Position numbers and translations under genes: made by a program | Shown here: positions 32,801 through 43,547 of the stretch, in pieces | How the letters are laid out: each line of letters opens with the position of its first letter | How positions within the stretch are numbered: the stretch's first letter is position 1 | Notes under the pieces: model-generated | What the model saw: only the letters and a program-made list of their open reading frames with translations | Database searches by the model: none | Told to the model about the DNA's origin: nothing | Source: Mikania micrantha | Lineage: Eukaryota > Streptophyta > Magnoliopsida > Asterales > Asteraceae | DNA: 64,000 nucleotides | NCBI GenBank assembly: GCA_009363875.1 | Contig: CM018697.1 | Location: forward strand, 52,159,484-52,223,483 | Direction of reading: 5' to 3'

Positions 32801-34374
32801 GGAGATGGGTTGAACTGTTAAATGATTATGACTGTGAAATTCGCTACCATCCTGGTAAAGCGAATGTAGTAGCAGATGCGCTTAGTCGCAAAAGTCAAGT
32901 TCAGATTCATAGTGTCCGGGTGCACACTAATCTCCGTAATGATGTCCTCACAGCCCAACAACACTCATTAGCTCAATATAACTTGAAAAATGAGATGTCT
33001 TGTGGGGTTGAGATATTATTGGAAACTAAGGATGACGGGTTGATGTATTATTTGAATCGGTTGTGGATACCGAACAGTGGTGATCTGAGGATGCTGATTA
33101 TGGATGAAGCTTATAAATCTCGTTACTCAATCCATCCGGGCTCTGATAAGATGTATCAAGACCTTAGGGGCTTGTACTGGTGGCCTGGAATGAGGAAGGA
33201 TATTGCTGAATATGTGTCAAAGTGCCTTAACTGTGCCAAAGTCAAGGCAGAACATCAGCGACCTTCGGGATTGTTACTACAACCAGAAATACCGATGTGG
33301 AAGTGGGAGAATATCTCCATGGATTTCATTACTAAACTCCCACGGACCGCGAACGGTAAAGATAGTATCTGGGTAATTGTTGACAGATTGACCAAGTCGG
33401 CTCATTTCTTACCGATACGCGAAACTTACCCTGTGCGGAAGTTAGCTCGTATCTACATTGATGAGATCATTAGCCGACATGGTATTCCCTTAAGCATAAT
33501 ATCGGACCGTGATGCTCGTTTCACGGCACGATTTTGGGAATCACTACATGAAGCATTTGGAACAAGACTGGATCTTAGCACTGCTTATCATCCTCAAACG
33601 GATGGTCAAACGGAGCGAACGATTCAGACATTGGAAGATATGTTAAGAGCTTGTGTCATCGATTTTGGTGGCAATTGGGATAGCCATCTACCATTGGTTG
33701 AGTTCTCGTATAACAACAGTTATCACGCGAGCATTGGTATGGCGCCGTTCGAAGCTCTTTATGGCAGGAAATGTCGGTCACCTATTTGTTGGACCGAAGT
33801 CGGCGATTCGCAGATCACTGGTCCTGAGATTATTCAGGAAACGACTGACAAGATCCGCCAGATCCGTGACAATCTGTTAGCTGCTCGCAGTCGACAGAAA
33901 AGCTACGCGGATAAACGAAGAAAACCTTTGGAGTTTGAAGTGGGAGATATGGTATTGCTTAAAGTGTCGCCTTGGAAGGGCGTTGTTCGATTTGGGAAGA
34001 AGGGGAAGCTTGCTCCACGATACGTTGGCCCTTTTAAGATCCTTGAACGGATCGGGAAGGTTGCTTACAAATTGGAACTTCCTCCAGAACTTAGTAATGT
34101 GCATCCGACGTTTCACGTGTCCAATCTAAGAAAGTGCTTAGCTGATCAGGATCTTCAGGTACCACTCGATGACATCCGCATCGATGATACCATGCACTTT
34201 GTTGAAAAACCAGTGGAGATAATGGATCGCGAGATTAAACAGCTCAAACGCAGTAGAATTCCAATTGTCAAAGTACGTTGGGAATCGAAGCGGGGTCCAG
34301 AATTCACATGGGAGCGGGAAGATCAGATGAAGCTTAAGTACCCACATTTGTTTACTACGGTCACTCCAAGTTGA
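29812..34374 (+). CDS. gag-pol: Element D gag-pol polyprotein (complete)
   Basis: The 1520-residue frame has ATG in AACATGCCG context. Gag occupies about 1-300 (LTWWNGE, FCPRSEMRKLE). Two knuckles are at about 321-334 (CNNCGKFGHFANVC) and 373-386 (CYECGEVGHFRNQC). Protease LFDSGADRSF is at about 432. RT spans about 590-830 with FIDDILIYS near 767, and RNase H about 915-1050. Integrase has its HHCC finger near 1100, MDFITKL, SDRDARF, and ERTIQ with the catalytic Glu 35 residues on. The CTD and a chromodomain-like tail (VKVRW, FTWERED, KYPHLF) end at residue 1520. The polyprotein would be cleaved by its own protease. Oddities: RT has LTNAHAVF where relatives in this window have LTNAPAVF, KCEFRL for KCEFWL, and VDSAK for VDPAK. 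These may weaken activity. Confidence 0.97.
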   Translation: MPPRLHNEDDSNNGETNNSNANSGIQELATLISGLVSQLTQANQNANQNRGGANQTTCTFKHFNSCNPLKFTGAESATGLLQWFESMENTFINSECPENLKVRYATSVFQKRALTWWNGETRTRGVDAALALTWTEVKNLMTTEFCPRSEMRKLETEFWELKQDSGENVIYNTQFHEYSLLVPHMVTPLDRAIEKYIGGLPVQIQDIVYGSNPKTLEAAIHLSATLTDNHVRNGTLTRKGYKKTDTKTTAKEVKAEVKSEAASSSKSSNKKRKNRNFMVTVPAAKSAQQSSNNSTARNFTGNTPQCNTCRYHHAPNLPCRVCNNCGKFGHFANVCRSAPQAQRLQHAPLALPAPHAQPIPAVPVRQVPQAQARACYECGEVGHFRNQCPKLTGNNQRVARGRAFQLNAPAAQANQDVVNGTFLINNSYASVLFDSGADRSFVAYDFECLLGRTRTYLDKPFNVEVADGNTIDIDTIIVGCTVNLNDHVFPIDLIPMHLGSFDVIIGMDWLATHRAEIVCHEKYIRIPLPSGETLRIFGETASKGLKLMSCTKAHKYLRKKCIAFLAHIVEKKEKEKRIEDVPVIRDFPEVFPDDLPGLPPERQVEFRIDLVPGANPVAKAPYRLAPSELQELASQLQELTDKGFIRPSHSPWGAPVLFVKKKDGSFRMCIDYRELNKLTIKNRYPLPRIDDLFDQLQGSAWFSKIDLRSGYHQLRVHDDDIPKTAFRTRYGHYEFLVMPFGLTNAHAVFMDLMNRVCRPYLDKFVIVFIDDILIYSKTKEEHEKHLKLVLEILREERLYAKFSKCEFRLKEVQFLGHIVNEYGVHVDSAKIDAVKNWSTPKTPTEIRSFLGLAGYYRRFISNFSRIAVPLTALTQKNRPYEWGPKQEEAFQTLKQKLCDAPVLTLPDGNNDFVVYCDASNLGLGCVLMQRGKVVAYASRQLKIHEKNYTTHDLELGAVVFALKIWRHYLYGTKCVVFTDHKSLQHILNQKELNMRQRRWVELLNDYDCEIRYHPGKANVVADALSRKSQVQIHSVRVHTNLRNDVLTAQQHSLAQYNLKNEMSCGVEILLETKDDGLMYYLNRLWIPNSGDLRMLIMDEAYKSRYSIHPGSDKMYQDLRGLYWWPGMRKDIAEYVSKCLNCAKVKAEHQRPSGLLLQPEIPMWKWENISMDFITKLPRTANGKDSIWVIVDRLTKSAHFLPIRETYPVRKLARIYIDEIISRHGIPLSIISDRDARFTARFWESLHEAFGTRLDLSTAYHPQTDGQTERTIQTLEDMLRACVIDFGGNWDSHLPLVEFSYNNSYHASIGMAPFEALYGRKCRSPICWTEVGDSQITGPEIIQETTDKIRQIRDNLLAARSRQKSYADKRRKPLEFEVGDMVLLKVSPWKGVVRFGKKGKLAPRYVGPFKILERIGKVAYKLELPPELSNVHPTFHVSNLRKCLADQDLQVPLDDIRIDDTMHFVEKPVEIMDREIKQLKRSRIPIVKVRWESKRGPEFTWEREDQMKLKYPHLFTTVTPS

Positions 34375-34408
34375 ATTTCGGGACGAAATTCCTTTAACTA
34401 GGGGAGAC
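34372..34408 (+). other. Element D polypurine tract and hairpin
   Basis: The pol stop TGA is followed by AATTTCG-GGA-CGAAATT, then CCTTTAACTAGGGGAGAC directly before the 3' LTR. The layout is the same as in A. Confidence 0.88.
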
Positions 34409-37400
34409 TGTAACATCACTGTACTTTAGGTTGTCCGTACATTCGTACATCCGTACGATTGTACTGTTACGACCTGAGATTTATTACTTATTAATGATTA
34501 TGAATTAATGATATTCATTACTGATATTATCACTGTACTGGTATGCATGTTCATAATTTATTATACGCGCAAACCACGGGAAGTTTAGTTGTAATTCAAC
34601 TAAACAGACCCGTAGTGTTTATCGCAGTTACTAACTAATGATGATGATGGATTAATGGTCTGAGATTGGATTGAGGTTAGAACTGGTAGTTATTTGAGTC
34701 TGGTTACTAAACGTAGTCAAGGACCCATGGTCATGGTTTATCGAAATAGCGGTGGGACGGTGGCTAGGGCAGTTGCGACTGACCCTTACATATGCCCTAT
34801 ATATATGCATATTTCGGTCTATCATGGATGTGTCGGTGACTAGGGTTTAGTGGGTTTTGGTTTGGGAAATGATAATATTAAAGATGATTAATAATGAGAA
34901 TTGATTACGCGATGGTGAGGTTACGGATATCATTTAAACGAGAATATTAATTCAGAAATATTAACTTAATAATGTATTCGCGTGGGTGACGATTCACACG
35001 AATATAATTATTAAGAATAATATACTGAAACGATATTCCATAAATAATAAATCAAATCGAAATACGTTACGAGCATCGGATTCGCAAAGGTGACGATCTT
35101 TACGAATACGTACGCGAGTAACGCGTTTCGACGAGATAATTAAATATTATCAAACGATATCAATCTAATAAATAAAAAAACTAAAAACGTTTATTAGGAA
35201 TCACAACTTAAATCGTTTCGAATAAAATTATTTATTAATTAATTTATTTAACGATAATGAGACGGAATCATTTTACGAAGCAAATTTTATTTAAAACAAT
35301 TGTATTTAAAATGAAAACTAATTATTTAAATGTTTTATGTGTTAAATATGTTTTACGTTAAAAACCGAACATCTATTATATGTTATCGCGATAAAAACGA
35401 GATCGGACACGGGGACGAGACACGCGATATAAGGAAGATTACTTCCTTCTTTTCTTTCATTCTCACCATCTTCTCTCTCTCTCTAAAAACACACACACAC
35501 ACACATTCTCTACCTTCTCTCTAGCCCTTCTCCTTCAATTCTTGTCGGATTTCCGAGATCTCGGTGTCCAGACGACCGTGGGAACGAGAGCTACAAGGAG
35601 ATACCAAGAAACTCCGGTTCCAACCGACGAATCGAGGTAAATCTAAAGCTTTGTTTTCGGTTTTGTGTGAATAACGAATTCTTAGTTTATTGTTGTGATA
35701 ATCGATCTAAAACATGTGTAAAACATTAAAACGAGTTGATAAGAACATGTAGAAGCCAAAGGTAGCCTTGAGGCCGCAGGGATTCGGTGTTGATGATGAT
35801 GAACAGCTCGAGTTGCAGGTCGGCCGAACCCTTAGAGGTGGCCGAACCATTCCTGCTGCTGTAGCCGAACCCTGGTTCCACGAACCTTCTTGGGCGGGAA
35901 CTAGTGGAGCGAACCCTTACCTGCCCTAGCGAACCCTGGCCCTTTTGCAGGTTTCTAGCCGAGCCCTGGCCATTTGCACGTGGTCCCAGACGAACCCATG
36001 CAGCCACCTTTTGCTAAACGAACCTTATGCTTCTACGAACCTATAGGTGCTGAACCTTGGCCGGCGAACTTCAAGCGAACCTTGTTATGCCCTACGGACC
36101 TTGAGAGCCGAACCATGCTAATAAACGAACCTTTGTTTCTTTTCTTTGGCTCACGAACCTCTACCCCGAACCCCATAGGTTTAAGTGGGGAACGAGCCTT
36201 GCATGGCTGGATGTTGGCCGAACCTTTTTACTTGTTGTAAGCCGAACCCTAGCCTCTTTGAGACCCACGAACCCTTCCTTTTCCTAGGTTAGCCGAACCT
36301 GGTTTGAGTTGGGTGGAAGGTTCGCTGCCCCATGTGGTGAATAATTTAGTTTTTATTTAATTAAGAGTTTAAGGACCAATAAACGACATGCTTAGATATA
36401 TATATGTATTTACATGTACATGCATGCATGAGCACATCCAACCACCACCTTTTCTCTCTCTATACACAAGCTTCTTATTTTCTTAAATAATATGAATTGA
36501 ATATGTATTGAATTTGATGGAGGAAGGTCATATCTCGCATGGCTTATGTGAAAACACTTTTATTAAACTAAGAGATGTAATGAAGTAGGCTAAGATGGTG
36601 GCTTCAATGGAGTCATGCATGTGGAAACAAGTATATGTGTGATAAAATCATTATCTTAACATATACCTACGTAGGGGTGCGTACCAATGATCTTAAGACT
36701 TGTTCATCATTTAACAATGAAAAAGATGTATCAAGAAAAAGAAACTTTAAGACGAATATAAATAAAACCTTAAGTGTAACAACTTAACTTAGGAGAGTAA
36801 ACTAAGTTAAGAATATATATCTAATGAGTTAGAGTAACACTTATGGTCAAATGACCTAAATTAAACGCAAGTACTTACGAATATAAAATACACAATAATC
36901 ATAGATTGTTGAGTTGACTTGGGTTACGCACGCGAACGCGCATTTTTAGAGAACACTGACCTTAAGGACTGCAGGTGAGTTCTCATAACCTCCCTTTCTT
37001 TAAACTGTTTTGTTTTAAAACTCGGAGGTGAAACATGTATACCAAATTTAATATTATTTTGATAACGCAAGGGTAATACCTGTTTATCAATATGATATTC
37101 ACAATATCGAATTATCATTAATTATGGATTTTCACTGATTAATATTTCATATCCGTGTAAATATTGTTATTGACTTAGGTTAATAACAAAGATTACATGT
37201 ATTGTCTCATACTCCGTGAAATCATTACTTTTAACTTTGGTTAATTGTTTTGACTTCATGTATTGTCACGTGGAGGGTTTCCACATCCGTGAAGTATTGC
37301 TGTTGACTTCGGTTAATTGCTTTGACTTCATGTATTGTCACGTGGTTAGCGACCACTCCATGAATCATGTATTTAACTTATGTTAATTACAGAATGATCA

Positions 37401-38063
37401 TGTATAGTCACGAACATTATTGGAGAATATAAATGATGTGATTGGTTGATTTGTTTGTGGATTGATTATCTATGTTTGATTATGATTATTTGAGATTGAT
37501 TATAACTGATTGATTATGTGATTATGTGATTGTGTATGTGTTTGGTTGTTGAATGGATGGATGTGTGTTGGATTACCTCATACAGTTATTCATATGGATT
37601 TTCTCAAGAAGATCATAAGTTTTATACTCGTTTTAAACAAAGCATTTTATAAAACCCTTTTAAGCATAAACTTTCAAACTCATTTTTACTAAAACATTTT
37701 TTTAAAGATAAAAACTTATGATTACTCACCAACTACTTTTGTAGTTGACACTTGATTTCTTACATGTTTCAGGTGATGGAGACAAGTAGGAATGAAGAGA
37801 GGATCTCTTCTATTTTGGACATCATCATATAGGACCTTGGACTTAGTTAATTAACTAAATTTCTGGCGATTAGAGTTTAGTTAGTTTAACTAATTCTTTT
37901 GTGTAACTAATGTACTTGATTCATGATGAACATGATTTTTGTGTAATTATTTTGGTTGATTAAATGATATATGATGATTTGATTTAGATGCCCACGAGCT
38001 TTTGAACAATCTACACATCCCTCGTGGCATCCCGATGATTCCGCCGTCGGTCGGGGTGTTACA
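34409..38063 (+). repeat. Element D 3' LTR
   Basis: It is a near-identical copy of the 5' LTR, two bases longer because of one extra CA unit. The cassette is at 34740-34818. The terminus GGGGTGTTACA is followed by AGAAT (38064-38068), the right target duplication. Confidence 0.96.
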
Positions 38064-38068
38064 AGAAT

Positions 38069-38242
38069 TATCAAGGATTTATTTTACAAATAATGTAATA
38101 GAATTTATCATAAGACTTTGAATTATGTTTTTGGGTGACTTATGTAAGACTTTTATTACATTTTAATTTATTTTGGATTGTTGCATTAATTCTTATCTCC
38201 GTATAAGTGACACGTCAGCCCTAATCGGGTTGGGGTGTTTCA
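38069..38242 (+). repeat. Element C 5' LTR, right segment
   Basis: TATCAAGGATTTATTTTAC... to GGGGTGTTTCA completes the C LTR after D. The terminus reads TTTCA where the 3' LTR reads TTACA. PBS TGGTATCAGAGC starts at 38247. Confidence 0.92.
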
Positions 38243-38375
38243 GTTATGGTATCAGAGCTAAGGCTCTTTCCTGTAGAAAACTTAAACAAATTAAAACACG
38301 TGAGATTAATGGGTAGACATCGGGTTAGTATTCAAAAGTTCTGGTTAGTCAACACTATTTCTTAAATCGTGTAAT

Positions 38376-39515
38376 GTGCTTCAGATGTCATCTGAGAACA
38401 CGCAAACAGACGATGTGATCACGGACGCTATCAATCGAGCTTTTACTGAACGACTGCCAGATATAATGGAAACAATTGTGCACCTGTTGAATCCTGCGAG
38501 GAACGTTCCGCCACCTCCTCCTCCAAATTATCCACCTCCTCCTATTCCTGATCCTCCGCCTTATGGTTATGAGAATCACACAAATAACGCTGCATCAGGA
38601 ATTCATGTGTGGCTAGCTACATTTCAGAAAGAGAAGCCACGGTCGTTCACTTCTGCACCTAATCCGATGGATGCATGCAACTGGATCATGCATATTGAAA
38701 AGATCTTTGAGGTCTTGGGAGTTGAAGATCAGTATAAAGTAAGGTTAGCTGCATATAAACTGGAGGATGATGCACAGTCTTGGTGGAGGGGAATCAAACA
38801 CGCTCAAGGTGGAGACGTGTATGCTGCTACATTGACATGGGAAGAATTTAAGGAAGTCTTCTATCAGCAATATTTTTCCACTTCACATCAAGAGAAGTAT
38901 TATCGAGAGTATGCCACCATTGCTCAGAGAGATGATGAGCCGATGAGAGAGTTCATGGCTCGATTTACTAGATTAGCTAGTTTTTTGGGTGAAGCTGCTG
39001 GAAGTCAACAAGTGCAAGCAAATAAACTCAAGTGGGCTGTTTGTGACAGGTTTAAGAAAATGATAGTAATGATGAAGTTCAGTAACATCATTGAAGTTGC
39101 TGATGTAGTCCAAACTTTAGAATTAACAGAAAATGTTAAACCAGCCGGTGAAAACAAGAAAAGAGATCGGGAGAATGATCGTGTTCCATACTTAGGGCAA
39201 TCATCATCACAAAATTTGCATCTGAGAAACAATAAACCAAAATTCAATTATAACCAATACCCAAATCCAAACCCACCTCCACCATGTACCACTTGTGGTA
39301 AACCTCACCGAGGGGTATGTCGTTTTACTAAAGGTTTATGCTTTACATGCGGTCAAACTGGTCACTTGATCAAAGATTGCCCTCAACCAGACACACGGAT
39401 GATTATAGCAGGAGATCAAGAAAAAACTACTACAGGAGGAAGAGTTTTTGCATTGACTGCTCAGGATGCTGCTCAAACACCAGGTGTGTATTTCTGTGAA
39501 TATAAGTTTCTGTAA
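38376..39515 (+). CDS. gag: Element C gag
   Basis: The frame has 379 residues. The N-terminus holds a proline-rich stretch (about 45-70). A gag domain follows (ACNWIMHIEKIFEVLG, AQSWWRGIK, FYQQYFSTSHQEKYYREY). Near residue 300 is CTTCGKPHRGVC and then one knuckle, CFTCGQTGHLIKDC (about 322). It belongs to a gag lineage different from A/D/E and B. The last 11 residues (after TPG) are probably intron-derived: at 39483 the sequence reads CCAG|GTGTGT, and coding similarity resumes at 39601. If not spliced, gag ends at 39515 separately from protease. Confidence 0.88.
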   Translation: MLQMSSENTQTDDVITDAINRAFTERLPDIMETIVHLLNPARNVPPPPPPNYPPPPIPDPPPYGYENHTNNAASGIHVWLATFQKEKPRSFTSAPNPMDACNWIMHIEKIFEVLGVEDQYKVRLAAYKLEDDAQSWWRGIKHAQGGDVYAATLTWEEFKEVFYQQYFSTSHQEKYYREYATIAQRDDEPMREFMARFTRLASFLGEAAGSQQVQANKLKWAVCDRFKKMIVMMKFSNIIEVADVVQTLELTENVKPAGENKKRDRENDRVPYLGQSSSQNLHLRNNKPKFNYNQYPNPNPPPPCTTCGKPHRGVCRFTKGLCFTCGQTGHLIKDCPQPDTRMIIAGDQEKTTTGGRVFALTAQDAAQTPGVYFCEYKFL

Positions 39516-39600
39516 ATATAAATTTCTGTAATATATATGTGTTAGTTAATTTTAGTTATTTGAAATTTGAGTGTGTCTGATCTAGTAAGTAATGAATTAG
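39484..39600 (+). other. Intron-like 117-bp interruption between gag and protease of C
   Basis: GT at 39484 and AG at 39599-39600 flank an AT-rich stretch with repeated TTTCTGTAAATATAA-like units and stops in all useful frames. Joining across it restores phase exactly and gives the expected short linker before the protease. The length is a multiple of three, so gag and pol stay in one frame. It could be a real intron, or a local expansion that mimics one. Confidence 0.45.
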
Positions 39601-40586
39601 GAATCATTTCTGGTATGCTTCGTTATAGTGTCCGTGATATATCTGTTTTATTTGATACGGGAGCAACACACTCGATAGTGTCTCACTTGTTTACCAAGTA
39701 TCTCATGATTCCATCAACTATTCTAAAACCTACACTGGTCATCACTACTCTTGTTGGGGAATCGATTTCGATTTCGCGAATGTATCGTGACTGTCCAATT
39801 CAGATTGAATCCATCATCAGGAAGGTTGACTTATTCCCGATGCAGATGAATGATTTTGATATGATTCTTGGTATGGATTGGTTATCGAAACACCGAGTCA
39901 CCATCGAATGTCAAACACATCGTGTACTCTTCGGTGATCCAACAAGTCCTTTACTTATTTATCAGGGGATTCAAACTCGCAAGCCTCTGAAAATTATTTC
40001 GTCGCTTAAAGCCCAGAAATTCTTATTACATGGTTGTGCCGGATTCCTGGCGTCGGTGAAAGTCGCTATTGCTTGTGAACGTTTAAAAGAAGCCCAGAGT
40101 CGTCAAAAGAGTTATGCGGATAAACATCGTCGAACTTTAGAGTTTAACGTGGGAGATAATGTATTTCTTAAAGTTTCTCCTTGTAGAGGTGTACATCGAT
40201 TTGGTTTGAAAGGGAAACTCAGTCCGAGATTTATCGGACCGTTTGAAATTCAGGAACGAGTGGGTGAAGTTTCTTATCATTTAGCATTTCCACCTCAACT
40301 TTTGCACGTACACAGTGTCTTTCATGTGTCGTTACTACGAGGTTATAATTACCATCCGCTTCACGTAGTGAACTATCCAATTCAGGAAATTCATGAGGAT
40401 TTAACGTATGAGGAGATACCGGAAGCGATTCTCGATCGTCAAGAACGTGTTATGCGAAGGAAAACGATTCCGTTTGTTAAGGTTTTATGGAAAAACCATT
40501 CTGAACGCGAAGCAACTTGGGATTTGGAGGAAACGATCCGTTCTCAATATCCGAATTTTTTGAGTCATAATTGCTTGATTGTCTGA
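39567..40586 (+). CDS. pol: Element C protease fused to integrase C-terminus and chromodomain
   Basis: The frame has 339 residues; its coding similarity really starts at 39601. Protease: SVLFDTGATHSIVS (Asp about residue 30) and ILGMDWLSKHRV. After AGFLASV (about 165) the sequence jumps directly to ACERLKEAQSRQKSYADKHR, the integrase C-terminal domain. Reverse transcriptase, RNase H, zinc finger and DDE core are deleted in frame. FHVSLLRGY and a chromodomain-like end (IPFVKVLW, EATWDLEE, YPNFL) follow. The frame is uninterrupted, so a gag-protease-chromodomain product could be made, but not cDNA or integration without help. Confidence 0.9.
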   Translation: MSVSDLVSNELGIISGMLRYSVRDISVLFDTGATHSIVSHLFTKYLMIPSTILKPTLVITTLVGESISISRMYRDCPIQIESIIRKVDLFPMQMNDFDMILGMDWLSKHRVTIECQTHRVLFGDPTSPLLIYQGIQTRKPLKIISSLKAQKFLLHGCAGFLASVKVAIACERLKEAQSRQKSYADKHRRTLEFNVGDNVFLKVSPCRGVHRFGLKGKLSPRFIGPFEIQERVGEVSYHLAFPPQLLHVHSVFHVSLLRGYNYHPLHVVNYPIQEIHEDLTYEEIPEAILDRQERVMRRKTIPFVKVLWKNHSEREATWDLEETIRSQYPNFLSHNCLIV

Positions 40587-40738
40587 TTTGTATCTGTTTT
40601 GACCGAACAATTATGAATTTTTGAAAGTCATATGATATTCTGTAATACAATCAGCATGAAGTTTAAAACACAAGTAGTTAATAAACAAATAAGCTTGTAT
40701 TAAAAAAAACAAACAAACAAACCGTTCTGTAACTCTGA

Positions 40739-40774
40739 AATTTCGAGGACGAAATTTTTTAAGGAGAGAAGAAT
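40739..40774 (+). other. Element C polypurine tract and hairpin
   Basis: AATTTCG-agga-CGAAATT then a T-run and AAGGAGAGAAGAA precede the LTR start TATAATACCC. The 7-bp stem matches that of A and D, with a four-base loop. Confidence 0.78.
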
Positions 40775-43547
40775 TATAATACCCGGATATATATAAACAA
40801 ATAAAGTAAATAAATAAATACGAAAATGAAATACTCAAATATTAATATTAAATATTAAATAAATATTTTAAATATTTTAACAGATTAACATCGAGTTAAT
40901 TACCGAAGATTTGAGTTACTTAGTTAACTAATATGGTTAATTATTGTCGACTTGTTTAATATTATTAACCAATTGATATTGCACAACCTATTTGTAACAC
41001 ATAAAAACCCACGTATAATTCCATTCAAATTTTTCATAATTGAAAATAAAATTGATTGGAGGTAGTGAAACAGTCCCATGTTTTATTACATTGATGTGCA
41101 ATGAATACCATTTACACAGCAACCGATTGAAGCTCTTAATTTACACATTTTCGGTTATTCCATCACCAAAATTCTTAATCTTTGTTCGGTTGGTATTCAC
41201 ATCACATTAGTATAACCTCATTCGCAACCAAGGTAATCACGATCAAATATCAATCTTTTCGAATAGGAGAACACCAATCTACTTCTTGAAGCCATCGATC
41301 TGCAGTCGACCGGAATCTGGGTCAGCAACAATTAGCTGGTGGGAACGTTACTTATCATTCTTTCGACCCATCAACCTAGGAAACAAACTATAATGATTAT
41401 GTTAATCATCGTCCTCTTTGGTAGATAGTTCGGATTGTGACAGAGAACAATAACCAATTACGAGCACTGGTTTGATTGTTCCCAACAGACATCAAGAAAC
41501 CGAAGTGGATAACGGCTCGATTACGTTAATCATTTTGACTCATATACGTACGATCCATCATTGTATTTATATAAGGTAATTGTTGGGTTATCTTTAGTCC
41601 GGTAGTTTGGGAATTGATCTACGACTCTACGTGTTTGTTTATAGTTATTTTCATGGGCCGGGAAGAAGTATTTCTTACTATAATGTGCCATATACGTAAG
41701 GATTAGGTTGCCAGGAACAAACCATTTAAGTCTCTAATTTGGATTCAAAGATGAAGCTATGAAACAATAGATAAGTAGTTTAAATAATGAAAGTTATTAA
41801 CAAATGATTATTTGATCAAATAGGTGGAGAACGAAATTCCAACGAGATGATGTGATTTTCAAAACTCATTTGAGACTTCTCTTGGATAAATGTTGTTGAG
41901 TCTCCTTGGGTTACTGACAACATGAAATTGATATCACAATTAAAGATCAACAACAACCATAGTAAACCATTATATCCAAATGGTTTGTACTTTGTTTAGA
42001 GTATGGGACACGGTTTTGATTACTACCAGAATCGTTTTTTTTTATACATATAGTCATTTTAAACAATTTTAAAACTTAAGAAGCGTTTAGAAAGATTTTA
42101 AAATAAATTAATAAACAAATGTAAATTAAATTGACCAGCTAAGTTTTGAGAACCGATTAGAGAATTCATAAATTTGAATCGTATTGAAAACAAAATTTTA
42201 GATTTCTTTATATCAAAATCACGTAAATCATAACTCTTCGATTAGAAACATTTAAGTCTCTAATTTACAAAATGAACAAATATTTATAAACATTAATAAA
42301 CGACTTTATAAAACAAGCTAATTTGATGGGTTAAACGTTAAAGGGTTCAAGTCACCATAATCAATGATTTCGTATATGAATTCGAATTTGGTTACACTAA
42401 TGTGAAATCACCTAAACACACAGATTATTAAATCGCCAGAGTGTTGGATTGCTTATTTAGTGATTTGAGATCAATTTGTTTGATTTGCTAAGGCTAAGGT
42501 ACGGATTTTCTTTTCATCACTTATAGTATATTTCTGTTTTGCCTACCGTTTAGTACGGATTCTGTTGATTTAAATCTTCGTATTTCTATCTCTGTAATCG
42601 TTTAATTTTTGTTTCTTTGTTGCCACGATATGATATCGTGTTTCTTTGTTTCGTTTATCATGCACTAGATCTAGATTATGTTGTACTCATTATTGCATGA
42701 TCCGTTTATGACATGACTTGGTAGTTTAACTACCCTACTGAACCTACTTAACCTACTGAACTTGTGATCTATTATCCGAGCATGCCCCTACTTGTAAGGA
42801 TGACTACAGGCCCTTCATGGCGGCAACCATGATGTGGAACCACCCGTAACGGTTAGTTGAGTTTACGGCGTCTCTATTTAGTACTCTGATAGTACACTTG
42901 TGCACCTACTGAATTCTGAAGAGGCGTATGGACTGGTCCTAGGATAGTTTTTAACTGTACTTTCTGATTTCTGGGGGATAGTGATGTGTATGCCAACACT
43001 AACTATCTCATGTGTCTGGTAAGCGGGAGTAGCTACCCGTGAACCTTACACTTTTATATGTACAGTCGGCTCGTGGTATATTCTGGGATTTCCCACTATT
43101 TCTGACTTACATTATAACCTATATTGTTGTTTCTGAAAGGTTATATTTGATTCGAGTCAGACCACTGTTTACTGTTACTGCTCTGCATCTGGTATCTGTT
43201 TATGATTGTTATTCATTATCTTCACCACCTTCTGAATTTCTTTTAATTACTGTCGTTTATCCGTTACTGAGCACTCTTTGGCTCAGCCGTATTTGTTTTG
43301 TTGGTGTTTATATGTATTGTATAGGTAATCCAGGAAATCAGGCTGGGAATTGAGGAACGAGAGACAAAAGAATTATCAAGGATTTATTTTACAAATAATG
43401 TAATAGAATTTATCATAAGACTTTGAATTATGTTTTTGGGTGACTTATGTAAGACTTTTATTACATTTTAATTTATTTTGGATTGTTGCATTAATTCTTA
43501 TCTCCGTATAAGTGACACGTCAGCCCTAATCGGGTTGGGGTGTTACA
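40775..43547 (+). repeat. Element C 3' LTR
   Basis: The uninterrupted 2.77 kb LTR runs TATAATACCCGG...GGGGTGTTACA. It starts TA rather than TG. It lacks an 18-bp TTTCTG-like segment present in the 5' LTR near 24400. It shows the empty AGAATTATC site that D hit in the other copy. Confidence 0.93.

Larger units (their letters stand above)
24613..38063 (+). mobile_element. Element D: intact, recently inserted Ty3/gypsy chromovirus
   Basis: The 13.45 kb element has two 3.65 kb LTRs (24613-28265 and 34409-38063), PBS, a 1.5 kb leader, one uninterrupted 1520-residue gag-pol and a polypurine tract. Both ends are TG...CA with AGAAT target duplication. By eye the LTRs differ at about eight substitutions and a 2-bp CA-repeat change, around 0.2 percent, so this is the youngest insertion in the window. 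Confidence 0.97.
22003..43547 (+). mobile_element. Element C: deletion-derivative Ty3/gypsy element, interrupted by D
   Basis: C has a 5' LTR (22003-24612 and 38069-38242), PBS (38247), gag (38376-39483), protease fused to integrase C-terminus (39601-40586), a polypurine tract and a 3' LTR (40775-43547). The two LTRs differ by roughly 14 substitutions and an 18-bp indel by eye. Reverse transcriptase, RNase H and most of integrase are absent. The left terminus lacks the first seven LTR bases and any target duplication. Confidence 0.92.
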
